Assembly (NCBI RefSeq): GCF_024978135.1
Contig: NZ_JANTEZ010000001.1
Span: 62,001 to 126,000 of the forward strand
Direction of reading: 5' to 3'
Length of the DNA stretch: 64,000 nucleotides
Source of the DNA: Herbiconiux gentiana
GTDB taxonomy: Bacteria; Actinomycetota; Actinomycetes; Actinomycetales; Microbacteriaceae
Shown here: positions 9,978 to 18,472 of the stretch, one piece after another
Numbering within the stretch: the stretch's first letter is position 1
Layout of the letters: the number at the start of each line of letters is the position of its first letter
Program-made: the position numbers and the translations under genes
Notes under the pieces: generated by a model
The model's database searches: none
Seen by the model: only the letters and a program-made list of their open reading frames with translations
Told to the model about the DNA's origin: nothing

Positions 9978-11207
9978 CTAGCCCAGGGCGTCGAGCCAGA
10001 CCTTGCGCGCGTCGAGCGCCTCCTGCAGCTCGGCCACCTTCTTGGTGTCGCCTGCGGCCTTCGCGTCGTCGATCTCGCGCTGCAGCTTGTCGATCGCGCC
10101 GGTGAGCTGCGAGGCGAGGCCTTCGCTGCGGGCCTTCTTCTCGGGGTTGTTGCGGCTCCAGTGCTCCTCGTCGAGCTTGCGCACCGCGGCCTCGACGCGG
10201 CGCAGGCGCTCCTCGACGGGCTTGACCTGATCGCGCGGGACCTTGCCGATCTCGTCCCAGCGACGCTGGATCGAGATGAGGGCCTCCCGGGCCTTCGTTC
10301 GGTCGGTCTCCTTCAGCAGCGGCTCGGCCTCGTCGAGCAGCGCGAGCTTGGCCGTGAGGTTCTCGCCGAACTCGGACTCGTCGCGCGCGACGACCTCGCT
10401 GCGAGCGGAGTACAGCACGTCGCCGGCCGCCTTGAAGCGGTCCCAGAGCGCGTCGTCGTATTTCTTGCCGGCGCGCCCCGTGGCCTTCCACTGGGCGAGC
10501 AGGTCGCGGTAGGCGGGGATGCCGTCGGAGCCGCGCGCCTCGAGGGCCTCGGCCTGCTCGACGAGCGCCTGCTTGCGGGTGCGCGCGTCGCGGTGCACCT
10601 GATCGAGCTCGGCGAAGAACGCCTTGCGCTGGGTCTCGAGCGAGGTGCGGGCCTCGCGGAACCGCTTCCAGAGCTCGCCCGCCTCGGTGCGGGGGAGCCG
10701 GGGGCCCTCCTGCTGGTGCTTCTGCCACCGGCTGAACAGCTGGTCGATCTGCGAGGTGACGGTCTTCCACTGCGCCTTGGCCGGGTCGTGGCCGGCGAGG
10801 GTCTCCATCTCGACCACGATCGCGGTGCGGTCGGCGACGGCCTGCTCGACGAGCGCCTTGTCTTCGGCCGACTGCTTCTCGGTGATCTCGGAGACCGTCG
10901 ACTTCAAGGCCTCGACGCGCTTCTGCAGCGCAGCCAGGTCGCCGACGGCGTTCGCCGACGCCACGGAGGCCGAGAGCGAGGTGACGGTCTTGGCGATGTC
11001 GGCGGCCGGAGCGCCGCGCTTGGCCCGCTGCTCGAGCAGCGTCACCTGACCGGCGAGGTCGGTGAACTTGCGCTCGAAGTAGGCGATGGCCTCGTCTTTG
11101 CTGCCATCGGGGTACTGACCGACGAGACGCTCGCCCTCGGCCTCACGGACGTAGACGGAGCCGTCGTCGTCGACTCGCCCCCACGGGTGCTGATCTGAAT
11201 CGGTCAC
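9978..11207 (-). CDS. DUF349 domain-containing protein
   Basis: 409 residues, rich in charged helices. It contains repeated DUF349 units, each about 70 residues with a W near the start ([49 protein letters not shown]). Coiled-coil character is likely throughout, and the tail is Lys/Asp-rich. The N-terminus begins with an acidic, Trp-containing segment ([18 protein letters not shown]). The GTG at 11207 was chosen because AGGATGG lies just upstream and it matches the usual start; the frame continues 22 codons further. Molecular function is unknown; it commonly neighbours rel in actinobacteria. Confidence 0.85.
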   Translation of the reverse strand: MTDSDQHPWGRVDDDGSVYVREAEGERLVGQYPDGSKDEAIAYFERKFTDLAGQVTLLEQRAKRGAPAADIAKTVTSLSASVASANAVGDLAALQKRVEALKSTVSEITEKQSAEDKALVEQAVADRTAIVVEMETLAGHDPAKAQWKTVTSQIDQLFSRWQKHQQEGPRLPRTEAGELWKRFREARTSLETQRKAFFAELDQVHRDARTRKQALVEQAEALEARGSDGIPAYRDLLAQWKATGRAGKKYDDALWDRFKAAGDVLYSARSEVVARDESEFGENLTAKLALLDEAEPLLKETDRTKAREALISIQRRWDEIGKVPRDQVKPVEERLRRVEAAVRKLDEEHWSRNNPEKKARSEGLASQLTGAIDKLQREIDDAKAAGDTKKVAELQEALDARKVWLDALG

Positions 11208-11286
11208 GGAACCATCCTGTCGACGATGTCTGGAGTACGGCCACAAGCCTAGAGCACGACGCGACCCGCGCACGGGCCGCGCGGCG

Positions 11287-12099
11287 TCACTGGACGGTGA
11301 CGTCGGTGATGACGGCCGACGCGGCGGGCTTGCCGTCGCTCGCGCCGTCGGCGGTGCCGGCCGCGATCACCGAGGAGTCGAGCTGGTCGAGCCCCGAGGT
11401 GATCTGCCCGAGCACCGTGTAGCCGCCCGCGGCGTCGGAGGGGATCGTCGAGTCGTCGTAGACGATGAAGAACTGGCTGCCCATGCTGTAGCCGTTGCCG
11501 CCCTGGCGGGCCATGGCGAGGGTGCCCGCCGGGTACACGTCGTCGGCGGGGGCGTTCTCGACCGGGCCGTAGCTGTAGCCCGGGCCGCCGGTTCCCGTGC
11601 CGGTCGGGTCGCCGCACTGCAGCACGAAGATGCCGCTCGTGGTGAGCCGGTGGCAGGAGGTGCCGGTGAAGAAGCCCGACTGCGCCTGCGAGATGAAGGC
11701 CGAGACCGCCTGCGGGGCCGCGGCGCCGTCGAGCGTGATGCCGAGCGGCACGTCGTTGATCGTCATCGTGCCGGTCCAGTCGCGGCCCTCGGCGATGGTC
11801 GACGCCGGAACGTCGCCGGTGTTCTCGCCTTCCGCCGCGGGCGCGTCGGTGGGGGAGTCGGTGGCGGCGGGGGTCGCGGTGGGAGCCGCCGACGACGCGG
11901 TGGCGCCCGGGCCGCCGCTGAAGTAAAACAGCTGCGCGGCGGTGACGCCGGCGATCAGCACGACCACCACGACCGCCGCGATCACGTTGTCGCGGGTGCG
12001 CCGGCGGATGCGCTCGGTGTGCGCCTGCTGCCGGGCCTGGTACTCGCGCAGACGGGTGCGGGCCTCACGAGCCGCGCGCTCCTGGTTGCTGGGTGCCAC
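11287..12099 (-). CDS. Membrane-anchored cyclophilin-type peptidyl-prolyl isomerase
   Basis: 270 residues. A basic cytosolic N-terminus (to about 36) precedes one membrane helix (about 39-60), a Ser/Thr/Ala/Pro linker, and an external cyclophilin domain from about residue 105. Visible cyclophilin signatures are [10 protein letters not shown], containing the catalytic Arg, and [11 protein letters not shown]. The N-terminus with [11 protein letters not shown] is the usual actinobacterial form. The GTG start has GGAGG six nucleotides upstream. It probably assists folding of exported proteins. It is transcribed divergently from rarA across 60 nt. Confidence 0.9.
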   Translation of the reverse strand: MAPSNQERAAREARTRLREYQARQQAHTERIRRRTRDNVIAAVVVVVLIAGVTAAQLFYFSGGPGATASSAAPTATPAATDSPTDAPAAEGENTGDVPASTIAEGRDWTGTMTINDVPLGITLDGAAAPQAVSAFISQAQSGFFTGTSCHRLTTSGIFVLQCGDPTGTGTGGPGYSYGPVENAPADDVYPAGTLAMARQGGNGYSMGSQFFIVYDDSTIPSDAAGGYTVLGQITSGLDQLDSSVIAAGTADGASDGKPAASAVITDVTVQ

Positions 12100-12147
12100 A
12101 GGTCCTCCAGTGTCATCGATCCGCCGGGCGCTGTCGGCCCATCACAG

Positions 12148-12153
12148 TACCCT
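12148..12153 (+). promoter_or_regulatory. Candidate leaderless promoter of rarA
   Basis: TACCCT followed by exactly six bases and the rarA ATG at 12160. There is no ribosome binding site before rarA, so a leaderless transcript is plausible. Confidence 0.4.
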
Positions 12154-12159
12154 AGACGC

Positions 12160-13563
12160 ATGGCTCTTCAGCAACCGGGACTCCACTCCGGGGCGGTCCC
12201 TCTCGCTGTGCGGATGCGCCCCAGAAGCCTCGACGAAGTGGCCGGTCAGCGTCACCTCCTGCGGCCCGGTTCGCCGCTCGTCAACCTCGCCACCGATCGC
12301 ACCGGCGCGGCGGGTTCGGTGTCCGTCATCCTCTGGGGGCCGCCCGGCACCGGCAAGACCACGCTCGCCCAGGCCATCGCGCACTCCTCCGGCCGCAAGT
12401 TCGTCGAGCTCTCCGCCGTCACCGCCGGCGTCAAAGACGTGCGGCAGGTGATGGAGGACGCGTTCCGCAACCGCGACCTCTACGGCCTGTCGACCGTGCT
12501 CTTCCTCGACGAGATCCACCGCTTCACCAAGGCGCAGCAAGACGCGCTGCTGCCGGGGGTCGAGAACGGCTGGGTCATCCTGGTGGCCGCCACCACCGAG
12601 AACCCGTCCTTCTCCGTCATCTCCCCGCTGCTCTCCCGCTCCCTGCTGCTCACCCTCGAGCAGCTCACCGACGACGACCTCGGTGTGCTCATCGATCGTG
12701 CGGTGACGGATGCACGGGGGCTCGCCGGCACGGTGGAGCTCGACCCCGAGGCGCGGGCCGCCATCATCCGCATGGCCTCGGGTGACGCCCGCCGTGCTCT
12801 CACGGCGCTCGAGGCGTCGGCCGGCACGGCGCTGGCGGCCGTGGAGGGTGCGGGAGCCGGGGGCCACGACGGTGACGAGGACGACGAGGACGACGAGGAA
12901 GCGGGCGGCGAGCATCCGCTGCCCGTCATCACCCCCGAGGTGCTGGAGCAGTCGGTCGACCGGGCCCTGCTGCGCTACGACCGCAACGGCGACGAGCACT
13001 ACGACGTGATCAGCGCCTTCATCAAGTCGGTGCGCGGAAGCGACGTCGACGCCTCGCTGCACTACCTCGCGCGCATGTTCGAGGCCGGAGAAGACCCGCG
13101 GTTCATCGCGCGCCGGGTGATCATCCTGGCAGCCGAAGACATCGGCATCGCCGACCCGCAGGCCCTGCCGATCGCGGTCGCCGCGGCCGAGGCCGTGCAG
13201 ATGATCGGCATGCCCGAGGGGCGGCTGCCGCTCGCCGAGGCCGTGGTGTACCTGGCGACCGCGCCGAAGTCGAACGCGGCCTACCTCGGCATCAACGCCG
13301 CCATCGCCGACGTGAAGGCCGGCAACTTCGGCCGGGTGCCCAAGCACCTCCGCGACGCGCACTATGCGGGGGCGAAGCGGCTGGGCCACGGCAAGGGCTA
13401 CAAGTACCCGCACGACACCGACGTGGGAGTGGTGCGACAGCAGTACCTGCCCGACGAACTGACCGGGAAGGTCTACTACGACCCCACCGATCACGGTCAC
13501 GAGCGGGAGGTCTCGGCGCGGCTCGCGAAACTCCGCGACATCACGCGGGGAACGCCGGGTTGA
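12160..13563 (+). CDS. rarA: Replication-associated recombination protein A (RarA/MgsA AAA+ ATPase)
   Basis: 467 residues. AAA+ ATPase that acts at stalled replication forks. Walker A is GPPGTGKTT (60-68) and Walker B is FLDEIH (116-121), followed by the sensor AATTENPSF and the C-terminal tetramerisation region with [12 protein letters not shown]-like sequence ([16 protein letters not shown]). An acidic insertion of about 17 residues (about 237-253, rich in Asp/Glu) interrupts the middle. The open frame continues far upstream, but the ATG at 12160 gives the normal N-terminus. There is no ribosome binding site. Confidence 0.94.
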   Translation: MALQQPGLHSGAVPLAVRMRPRSLDEVAGQRHLLRPGSPLVNLATDRTGAAGSVSVILWGPPGTGKTTLAQAIAHSSGRKFVELSAVTAGVKDVRQVMEDAFRNRDLYGLSTVLFLDEIHRFTKAQQDALLPGVENGWVILVAATTENPSFSVISPLLSRSLLLTLEQLTDDDLGVLIDRAVTDARGLAGTVELDPEARAAIIRMASGDARRALTALEASAGTALAAVEGAGAGGHDGDEDDEDDEEAGGEHPLPVITPEVLEQSVDRALLRYDRNGDEHYDVISAFIKSVRGSDVDASLHYLARMFEAGEDPRFIARRVIILAAEDIGIADPQALPIAVAAAEAVQMIGMPEGRLPLAEAVVYLATAPKSNAAYLGINAAIADVKAGNFGRVPKHLRDAHYAGAKRLGHGKGYKYPHDTDVGVVRQQYLPDELTGKVYYDPTDHGHEREVSARLAKLRDITRGTPG

Positions 13564-13584
13564 CGGCATCCGCTGTGCTATTCT
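13560..13584 (+). promoter_or_regulatory. Candidate promoter of rpsD
   Basis: TTGACG (13560-13565, overlapping the rarA stop) and an extended -10 TGC-TATTCT (13576-13584). The 13-bp spacing is short, but the TGn extension can compensate. It would give a leader of about 165 nt before rpsD. Confidence 0.45.
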
Positions 13585-13678
13585 CGTAGACGCCTAATCA
13601 GCGTCATTTCGGAGCGGCTGCCGATCGACGTTCGATAACGGGACAGTGCTCTTTAGCCGAGCCGCCCGGCGACAACCC

Positions 13679-13736
13679 TCTTACTTGGACTCCTGTGGAG
13701 TCACGCGCACTCGCGTGCGCAATCCATCTTGTAAGA
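13679..13736 (+). promoter_or_regulatory. Structured leader upstream of rpsD (candidate S4 autoregulatory site)
   Basis: TCTTAC (13679-13684) can pair with GTAAGA (13731-13736). This encloses two adjacent perfect hairpins: GACTCC/GGAGTC with a TGT loop (13688-13702) and GCGCAC/GTGCGC with a TCGC loop (13705-13720). The result is a compact three-way junction ending 20 nt before the rpsD start. S4 autoregulates its own mRNA in other bacteria, so this is a good candidate leader; I do not recognise a named class. Confidence 0.5.
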
Positions 13737-13756
13737 ACTTCTACGAAAGGACGTAA

Positions 13757-14386
13757 GTGGCTACCAAGTCGCGTACGCGCAGCAAGACCCGCCTCTCCCG
13801 GGCGCTCGGCATCCCCCTCACCCCGAAGGCGGCCAAGTACCTCGAGAAGCGCCCCTACGCTCCCGGTGAGCACGGCCGCACCAAGCGCAAGCAGGACAGC
13901 GACTACGCCGTCCGTCTGCGCGAGAAGCAGCGTCTGCGTGCCCAGTACGGCATCCGCGAGAAGCAGCTGACCATCGCCTTCGAAGAGGCCCGCCGCTCGA
14001 AGGGCCTGACCGGTGAGAACCTGGTCGAGCTGCTCGAGATGCGTCTCGACGCCCTCGTGCTGCGTGCCGGCTTCGCCCGCACCACCGCGCAGGCCCGTCA
14101 GATGGTCGTGCACCGCCACATCCTCGTCGACGGCCAGCTCGTCGACCGTCCCTCCTTCCGCGTGAAGCCGGGCCAGATGATCCACGTCAAGCAGCGCTCC
14201 GAGGGCACCGAGCCCTTCCAGGTCGCCGCGGCCGGCGGTCACATCGACCTGCTCCCGAAGACCCCGGCGTACCTCGAGGTCGAGCTCGACAAGCTCCAGG
14301 CGCGCCTCGTCGCCCGCCCGAAGCGCGCGCAGGTCCCCGTGACCTGCGAGGTGCAGCTCGTCGTCGAGTACTACTCGGGCCGCTAG
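13757..14386 (+). CDS. rpsD: 30S ribosomal protein S4
   Basis: 209 residues, the long S4 form typical of high-GC Gram-positives. It binds 16S rRNA early in 30S assembly and can be a translational autorepressor. The N-terminus has TRSKTRLSRALGIPLTPKAA. The S4 RNA-binding domain is at about 95-160 (LEMRLDALVLRAGFA, then MVVHRHILVDG). The C-terminus PVTCEVQLVVEYYSGR is typical. The GTG start has GAAAGG six nucleotides upstream. It stands alone between a structured leader and a terminator. Confidence 0.97.
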   Translation: MATKSRTRSKTRLSRALGIPLTPKAAKYLEKRPYAPGEHGRTKRKQDSDYAVRLREKQRLRAQYGIREKQLTIAFEEARRSKGLTGENLVELLEMRLDALVLRAGFARTTAQARQMVVHRHILVDGQLVDRPSFRVKPGQMIHVKQRSEGTEPFQVAAAGGHIDLLPKTPAYLEVELDKLQARLVARPKRAQVPVTCEVQLVVEYYSGR

Positions 14387-14409
14387 CAGCAACGAGTCAC
14401 GACATACTA

Positions 14410-14442
14410 GAGAGCGGGTCGCCCACGGGGTGGCCCGCTCTC
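14410..14442 (+). terminator. Terminator after rpsD
   Basis: GAGAGCGGG (14410-14418) pairs with CCCGCTCTC (14434-14442), with further inner pairing. The hairpin starts 24 nt after the rpsD stop. Confidence 0.75.
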
Positions 14443-14487
14443 GTCGTATCCGGCGTCGTCCGGGTCGCTTTTTCCGAAGGAGTCACC

Positions 14488-14925
14488 ATGACCGGTGGAG
14501 ATATCGCAGGCCTGATCGCCGCCGGAGTGTTCGCCGTGCTGGTGGGCCTGATCGCGGTTCCGCTGCTGAAGCTCGGCGGCGTCTTCGACCAGACCCGCGA
14601 CTCCATCAAGGACGTCAGCGACGGCATCACGCCGATCCTCGCCGAGTCGACCGTCACGGTGCAGGAGGCGAACAAGCAGCTCGCCCGGGTCGACGTCATC
14701 ACCCGCAACGTCGAGGAGGTGACGGGCAACGTCACGTCGCTCGTCGCGCTGTTCGCGGCGTCGGTCGGCGGGCCGCTGATCCGCCTCGCGGGCTTCAGCG
14801 CCGCCGTGCGTGCGGGGATGTCTAGCCTCCGTACGGCCAAGGAGGCCGACGGCACCGGCGGCTCCGGCCGCTCGGGCAAGACCGTGAAGACCGCCGCGAA
14901 GAAGCCCAAGAAGTCCACGCGATAG
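14488..14925 (+). CDS. DUF948 domain-containing membrane protein
   Basis: 145 residues. One N-terminal membrane helix (about 5-28, IAGLIAAGVFAVLVGLIAVP) is followed by the DUF948 region with DQTRDSIKDVSDGITPILAE and a likely amphipathic or coiled-coil stretch (NKQLARVDVITRNVEEVTGN). The tail is Lys-rich (KTAAKKPKKSTR). The ribosome binding site is GAAGGAG. It lies between rpsD and alaS with a second small membrane-protein gene. Function unknown. Confidence 0.82.
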   Translation: MTGGDIAGLIAAGVFAVLVGLIAVPLLKLGGVFDQTRDSIKDVSDGITPILAESTVTVQEANKQLARVDVITRNVEEVTGNVTSLVALFAASVGGPLIRLAGFSAAVRAGMSSLRTAKEADGTGGSGRSGKTVKTAAKKPKKSTR

Positions 14926-14982
14926 TCTTGATGCAGGCTTGACGGCCGCCCGCGTGCGCCCGTCACGAACGAGGAGAACGCA

Positions 14983-15192
14983 ATGAAGAAGATCCTGTGG
15001 CTCGTCATCGGCGTCGGTGTCGGTTTCGCCGTCGCCCACCAGGTGAACCAGACCAAGAGCGGCAAGGAGTTCTTCTCCGAGCTCGACCGCAAGACCAAGG
15101 AGTTCGGCGACTCGCTCGTCGACGGCTACCGCGAGCGCGAGGCCGAGCTGCGCGACGCCATCTCCGACGCCGGGGACAAGCTCTCCAAGTAG
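14983..15192 (+). CDS. Small YtxH-like membrane protein
   Basis: 69 residues. One hydrophobic helix (about 3-18, KILWLVIGVGVGFAVAHQ) is followed by a charged helical segment (SGKEFFSELDRKTKEFGDSL) resembling YtxH-type proteins. The ribosome binding site GAGGAGA lies before the ATG. It is probably co-transcribed with the upstream DUF948 gene (57-nt gap). Function unknown. Confidence 0.75.
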   Translation: MKKILWLVIGVGVGFAVAHQVNQTKSGKEFFSELDRKTKEFGDSLVDGYREREAELRDAISDAGDKLSK

Positions 15193-15195
15193 TCC

Positions 15196-15224
15196 GGCCC
15201 GGGGCCGGGCCGCAAGCCCGGGCC
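15196..15224 (+). terminator. Possible terminator before alaS
   Basis: GGCCCGGG (15196-15203) is exactly complementary to CCCGGGCC (15217-15224), with an alternative longer pairing inside. It lies just after the small membrane-protein gene. It could end that unit or shape the alaS leader. Confidence 0.45.
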
Positions 15225-15230
15225 CCCGAT

Positions 15231-15259
15231 GCCGATCCGAACTCCGCGCCGATCCGAAC
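15231..15259 (+). repeat. Short direct repeat upstream of alaS
   Basis: GCCGATCCGAAC at 15231-15242 is repeated exactly at 15248-15259 (period 17), ending 19 nt before the alaS ATG. No known function. Confidence 0.6.
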
Positions 15260-15278
15260 CGGGAACACCACTTCACCC

Positions 15279-17969
15279 ATGCTCACCGCTGACATCCGCA
15301 ACCGCTGGCTCGACTTCTTCGGCGAACGCGGCCACACCGTCGTGCCGTCCGCCTCGCTCGTCTCCGACGACCCGTCGCTGCTGTTCACCGTCGCCGGCAT
15401 GGTGCCGTTCATCCCCTACCTGTCGGGGCTCGTGCCCGCACCGTACCCGCGCGCCACGAGCGTGCAGAAGTGCATCCGCACCCTCGACATCGAGGAGGTC
15501 GGCAAGACGACCCGGCACGGCACTTTCTTCCAGATGAACGGCAACTTCTCGTTCGGCGACTACTTCAAGGAGGGCGCGATCGGGTACGCCTGGGAGCTGC
15601 TCACCACGCCCGAGAACGAGGGCGGCCTCGGTTTCGCCGAGCGCGACCTCTGGGTGACCGTGTACGAGGACGACGACGAGGCCATCGACCTCTGGAAGCG
15701 GGTCGCGGGAGTGCCGGCGTCGCGCATCCAGCGGCTCGGCAAGGAGGACAACTACTGGTCGACCGGCCAGCCCGGCCCCGCCGGCCCGTGCTCGGAGATC
15801 TACTTCGACCGCGGCCCCGCCTACGGCGCGGAGGGCGGCCCCGCGGCCGACGAGAACCGCTACATCGAGATCTGGAACCTCGTCTTCATGCAGTACCTCC
15901 GCGGCGAGGGCACGTCGAAGACCGAGTTCGAGATCCTCGGCGAGCTGCCGCGCAAGAACATCGACACCGGCATGGGCCTCGAGCGCGTCGCGTTCCTCAA
16001 GCAGGGCGTCGAGAACCTCTACGAGATCGACCAGGTGCGACCGGTGCTCGACCGCGCCGCCGAGCTCTCGGGCCGACGCTACGGCGCCGACCACGACGAC
16101 GACGTGCGGATGCGCGTGGTCGCCGATCACGTCCGCTCCGCCCTGATGCTGATGAGCGACGGCGTCACACCGTCCAATGACGGGCGCGGCTACGTGCTGC
16201 GGCGACTGCTGCGGCGCACGGTGCGCTCGATGCGGCTGCTCGGAGTCGACACCGCGACCATGCCCGAACTTCTGACCGCCTCGCGCGACGCCATGAAGGC
16301 CGCCTACCCCGAGGTCGAGACCGACTTCTCGCGCATCTCGCGCGGTGCCTACGCCGAGGAGGAGTCGTTCCTCCGTACCCTCTCCGGCGGCACGACGATC
16401 CTCGACACCGCGGTCGCCGCCGTGAAGCAGCAGGCCGCCGCCTCGGGCACCGCTCCCGCCCCCGTGCTGGCCGGCGACACCGCGTTCCTGCTGCACGACA
16501 CCTACGGCTTCCCGATCGACCTGACCCTCGAGATCGCCGAGGAGTCGGGCCTCGCGGTCGACCGCGTGGCCTTCGAGTCGCTGATGGCCGAGCAGAAGCA
16601 GCGCGCCAAGGCCGACGCCAAGGCGAAGAAGCTCGGCATCACCGACCTGACGGTCTACAGCCAGTTCCGCGCCCTCGGCGAGACCGTGTTCCGCGGCTAC
16701 GACGAGCTCGAGGCGGAGTCGCCCGTGCTCGGCCTGATCGTCGACGGCGTCTCGGTGACGTCGGCGGTGGCGGGGGAGCAGGTCGAGATCATCCTCGCCG
16801 AGACCGCGCTCTACGCCGAGTCGGGCGGGCAGGAGGCCGACGCCGGCACGATCCTCGGCAACGGCTTCGAGCTCACCGTGCTCGACGTGCAGAAGCCGGT
16901 GAAGGGGCTGATCAGCCACCGCGTCGAGGTGACGAGCGGCCAGGTCGCCGTCGGCGACGCCGCGCGCACCGTGGTCGACCCGTCGTGGCGCCGCGGCGCG
17001 ACGCAGGCGCACTCGGCGACGCACCTGATCCACGCCGCCCTGCGGCAGACGCTCGGCGAGGAGGCCCACCAGGCCGGCTCGTACAACAAGGCCGGCTACA
17101 TGCGCCTCGACTTCTCGTGGAACCAGCCGCTCTCGTTCGCCACCCGCACCGAGATCGAGGAGATCGCGAACAACGCCATCCGCGACGACCTGCAGGTGGT
17201 CACCCGGGAGCTGCCGCTCGACGAGGCCCGCTCGATGGGGGCCATGGCGCTGTTCGGCGAGAAGTACGGCGAGGTCGTGCGCATGGTCGACATCGGCGGT
17301 CCGTGGTCGCGTGAGCTCTGCGCGGGCACCCACGTGTCGACCAGCGCCCAGATCGGCCTGATCAACCTGCAGGGGGAGTCGTCGATCGGGTCGGCGAATC
17401 GCCGGGTCGAGGCACTCGTCGGGCTCGAGGCGTTCCGCGAGTTCGCCGCCGAGCGCGCCCTCGTCTCGCAGCTCACCTCGTCGCTGAAGGCACCGCGCGA
17501 CGAGATCGCGAGCCGCGTGGCCGACCTGGCCGCGAACCTCAAGGCGGCCGAGAAGAAGATCGCCGCCTTCGAGGCGTCGCAGCTGTCCACGCGCATCCCG
17601 GCCCTCGCCGCCACCGCGCGCCCGGCCGGTGCGGTCTCACTGGTGGCCGCCGACCTCGGTGAGCTGCGCTCGCCCGACGACGTGCGCCAGCTGGCCACCG
17701 GCGTGCGCGAGGCGCTCGTCTCCGGCGGCTCGGCGGCCGCGGTCGTCGCCCTCGCGGCCGCCGTGAACGGCAAGCCCGTGGTCATCGTCGCGACCACCGA
17801 CGGCGCCCGCGCGGTCGGTGCCAAGGCGGGCGCCCTCGCCAAGATCGCCGCGGGTGTGCTCGGCGGCGGAGGCGGCGGCAAGGACGACCTCGCCCAGGGC
17901 GGCGGCACCGACGTCGGAGCCATCCCCGCGGCGCTCGAGGCCATCGGGCAGGCAGCGACGGCCGCTTGA
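15279..17969 (+). CDS. alaS: Alanyl-tRNA synthetase
   Basis: 896 residues, full length. It charges tRNA-Ala and edits mischarged Ser/Gly. The class II catalytic domain starts at the N-terminus (RNRWLDFFGERGHTVVPSAS). The editing domain has the HSATHL zinc-type motif and CAGTHVSTSAQIG. A C-terminal Ala-rich C-Ala domain includes GGGGGGKDDLAQGGG. The open frame runs upstream, but the ATG at 15279 gives the usual N-terminus. No strong ribosome binding site is seen. The ruvX gene begins 2 nt after the stop or overlaps it. Confidence 0.97.
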   Translation: MLTADIRNRWLDFFGERGHTVVPSASLVSDDPSLLFTVAGMVPFIPYLSGLVPAPYPRATSVQKCIRTLDIEEVGKTTRHGTFFQMNGNFSFGDYFKEGAIGYAWELLTTPENEGGLGFAERDLWVTVYEDDDEAIDLWKRVAGVPASRIQRLGKEDNYWSTGQPGPAGPCSEIYFDRGPAYGAEGGPAADENRYIEIWNLVFMQYLRGEGTSKTEFEILGELPRKNIDTGMGLERVAFLKQGVENLYEIDQVRPVLDRAAELSGRRYGADHDDDVRMRVVADHVRSALMLMSDGVTPSNDGRGYVLRRLLRRTVRSMRLLGVDTATMPELLTASRDAMKAAYPEVETDFSRISRGAYAEEESFLRTLSGGTTILDTAVAAVKQQAAASGTAPAPVLAGDTAFLLHDTYGFPIDLTLEIAEESGLAVDRVAFESLMAEQKQRAKADAKAKKLGITDLTVYSQFRALGETVFRGYDELEAESPVLGLIVDGVSVTSAVAGEQVEIILAETALYAESGGQEADAGTILGNGFELTVLDVQKPVKGLISHRVEVTSGQVAVGDAARTVVDPSWRRGATQAHSATHLIHAALRQTLGEEAHQAGSYNKAGYMRLDFSWNQPLSFATRTEIEEIANNAIRDDLQVVTRELPLDEARSMGAMALFGEKYGEVVRMVDIGGPWSRELCAGTHVSTSAQIGLINLQGESSIGSANRRVEALVGLEAFREFAAERALVSQLTSSLKAPRDEIASRVADLAANLKAAEKKIAAFEASQLSTRIPALAATARPAGAVSLVAADLGELRSPDDVRQLATGVREALVSGGSAAAVVALAAAVNGKPVVIVATTDGARAVGAKAGALAKIAAGVLGGGGGGKDDLAQGGGTDVGAIPAALEAIGQAATAA

Positions 17970-17971
17970 GC

Positions 17972-18472
17972 ATGCGCAGCGGAGTGCGGGTCGGCGTCGA
18001 CGTGGGCAGGGCCCGCATCGGCGTCGCCCGCACCGACCTGCACGGCATGCTCGCCACCCCCGTCGAGACGGTGCCGCGCACGGCCCCGGGCGAGGTGCCC
18101 GAGACGGGTCCGAGCCCCGACGTCGTTCGCATTCTGGACATCGCCGACGAGCTCGACGCGCTCGAGTTCGTGGTCGGTCTGCCCCTGTCGATGAGCGGCT
18201 CCGAGACGGCGTCGACCGAGGATGCGCGGGCCTTCGCCGCCCGGCTCGGCGCGGCTTCCGGCCGCCCCGTGCGCCTGATCGACGAGCGTCTGAGCACCGT
18301 CTCCGCCCAGGCCGCCCTGCACCGGAACGGCCGGAACACCAAGAACTCCCGCCCCGTGATCGATCAGGTCGCCGCGGTTATACTCCTTCAACATGCCCTC
18401 GACAGCGAGCGTGCCACCGACAGACCCCCCGGCATCCTCCTCGACCCGAGTCAAGGAAAAGGCAGTGACTGA
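17972..18472 (+). CDS. ruvX: Putative pre-16S rRNA nuclease / Holliday junction resolvase-like RuvX (YqgF)
   Basis: 166 residues. RNase H-fold protein of the YqgF family, implicated in trimming the 16S rRNA 5' end. Visible motifs: GVDVGRARIGVAR (first acidic residue), FVVGLPLSMSGSE, and RLIDERLSTVSA. A TTG at 17966 overlapping the alaS stop would add two residues; the ATG at 17972 is preferred. The last codons include a cluster of rare codons (ATA, CTT, CAA, CAT) that contains a TATACT box. Neighbours alaS and mltG are the classic context. Confidence 0.93.
   Translation: MRSGVRVGVDVGRARIGVARTDLHGMLATPVETVPRTAPGEVPETGPSPDVVRILDIADELDALEFVVGLPLSMSGSETASTEDARAFAARLGAASGRPVRLIDERLSTVSAQAALHRNGRNTKNSRPVIDQVAAVILLQHALDSERATDRPPGILLDPSQGKGSD
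18379..18384 (+). promoter_or_regulatory. Candidate internal promoter for mltG
   Basis: TATACT formed by a rare ATA codon inside ruvX. It is 8 nt before an in-frame ATG (18393) and 80 nt before the GTG chosen for mltG. It may drive mltG, possibly as a leaderless longer form. Confidence 0.4.

Noticed and set aside
9310-11207. AbiE-type toxin-antitoxin module
   Set aside because: The neighbouring gene is a DUF349 protein, not a nucleotidyltransferase toxin; no second toxin-like frame is present.
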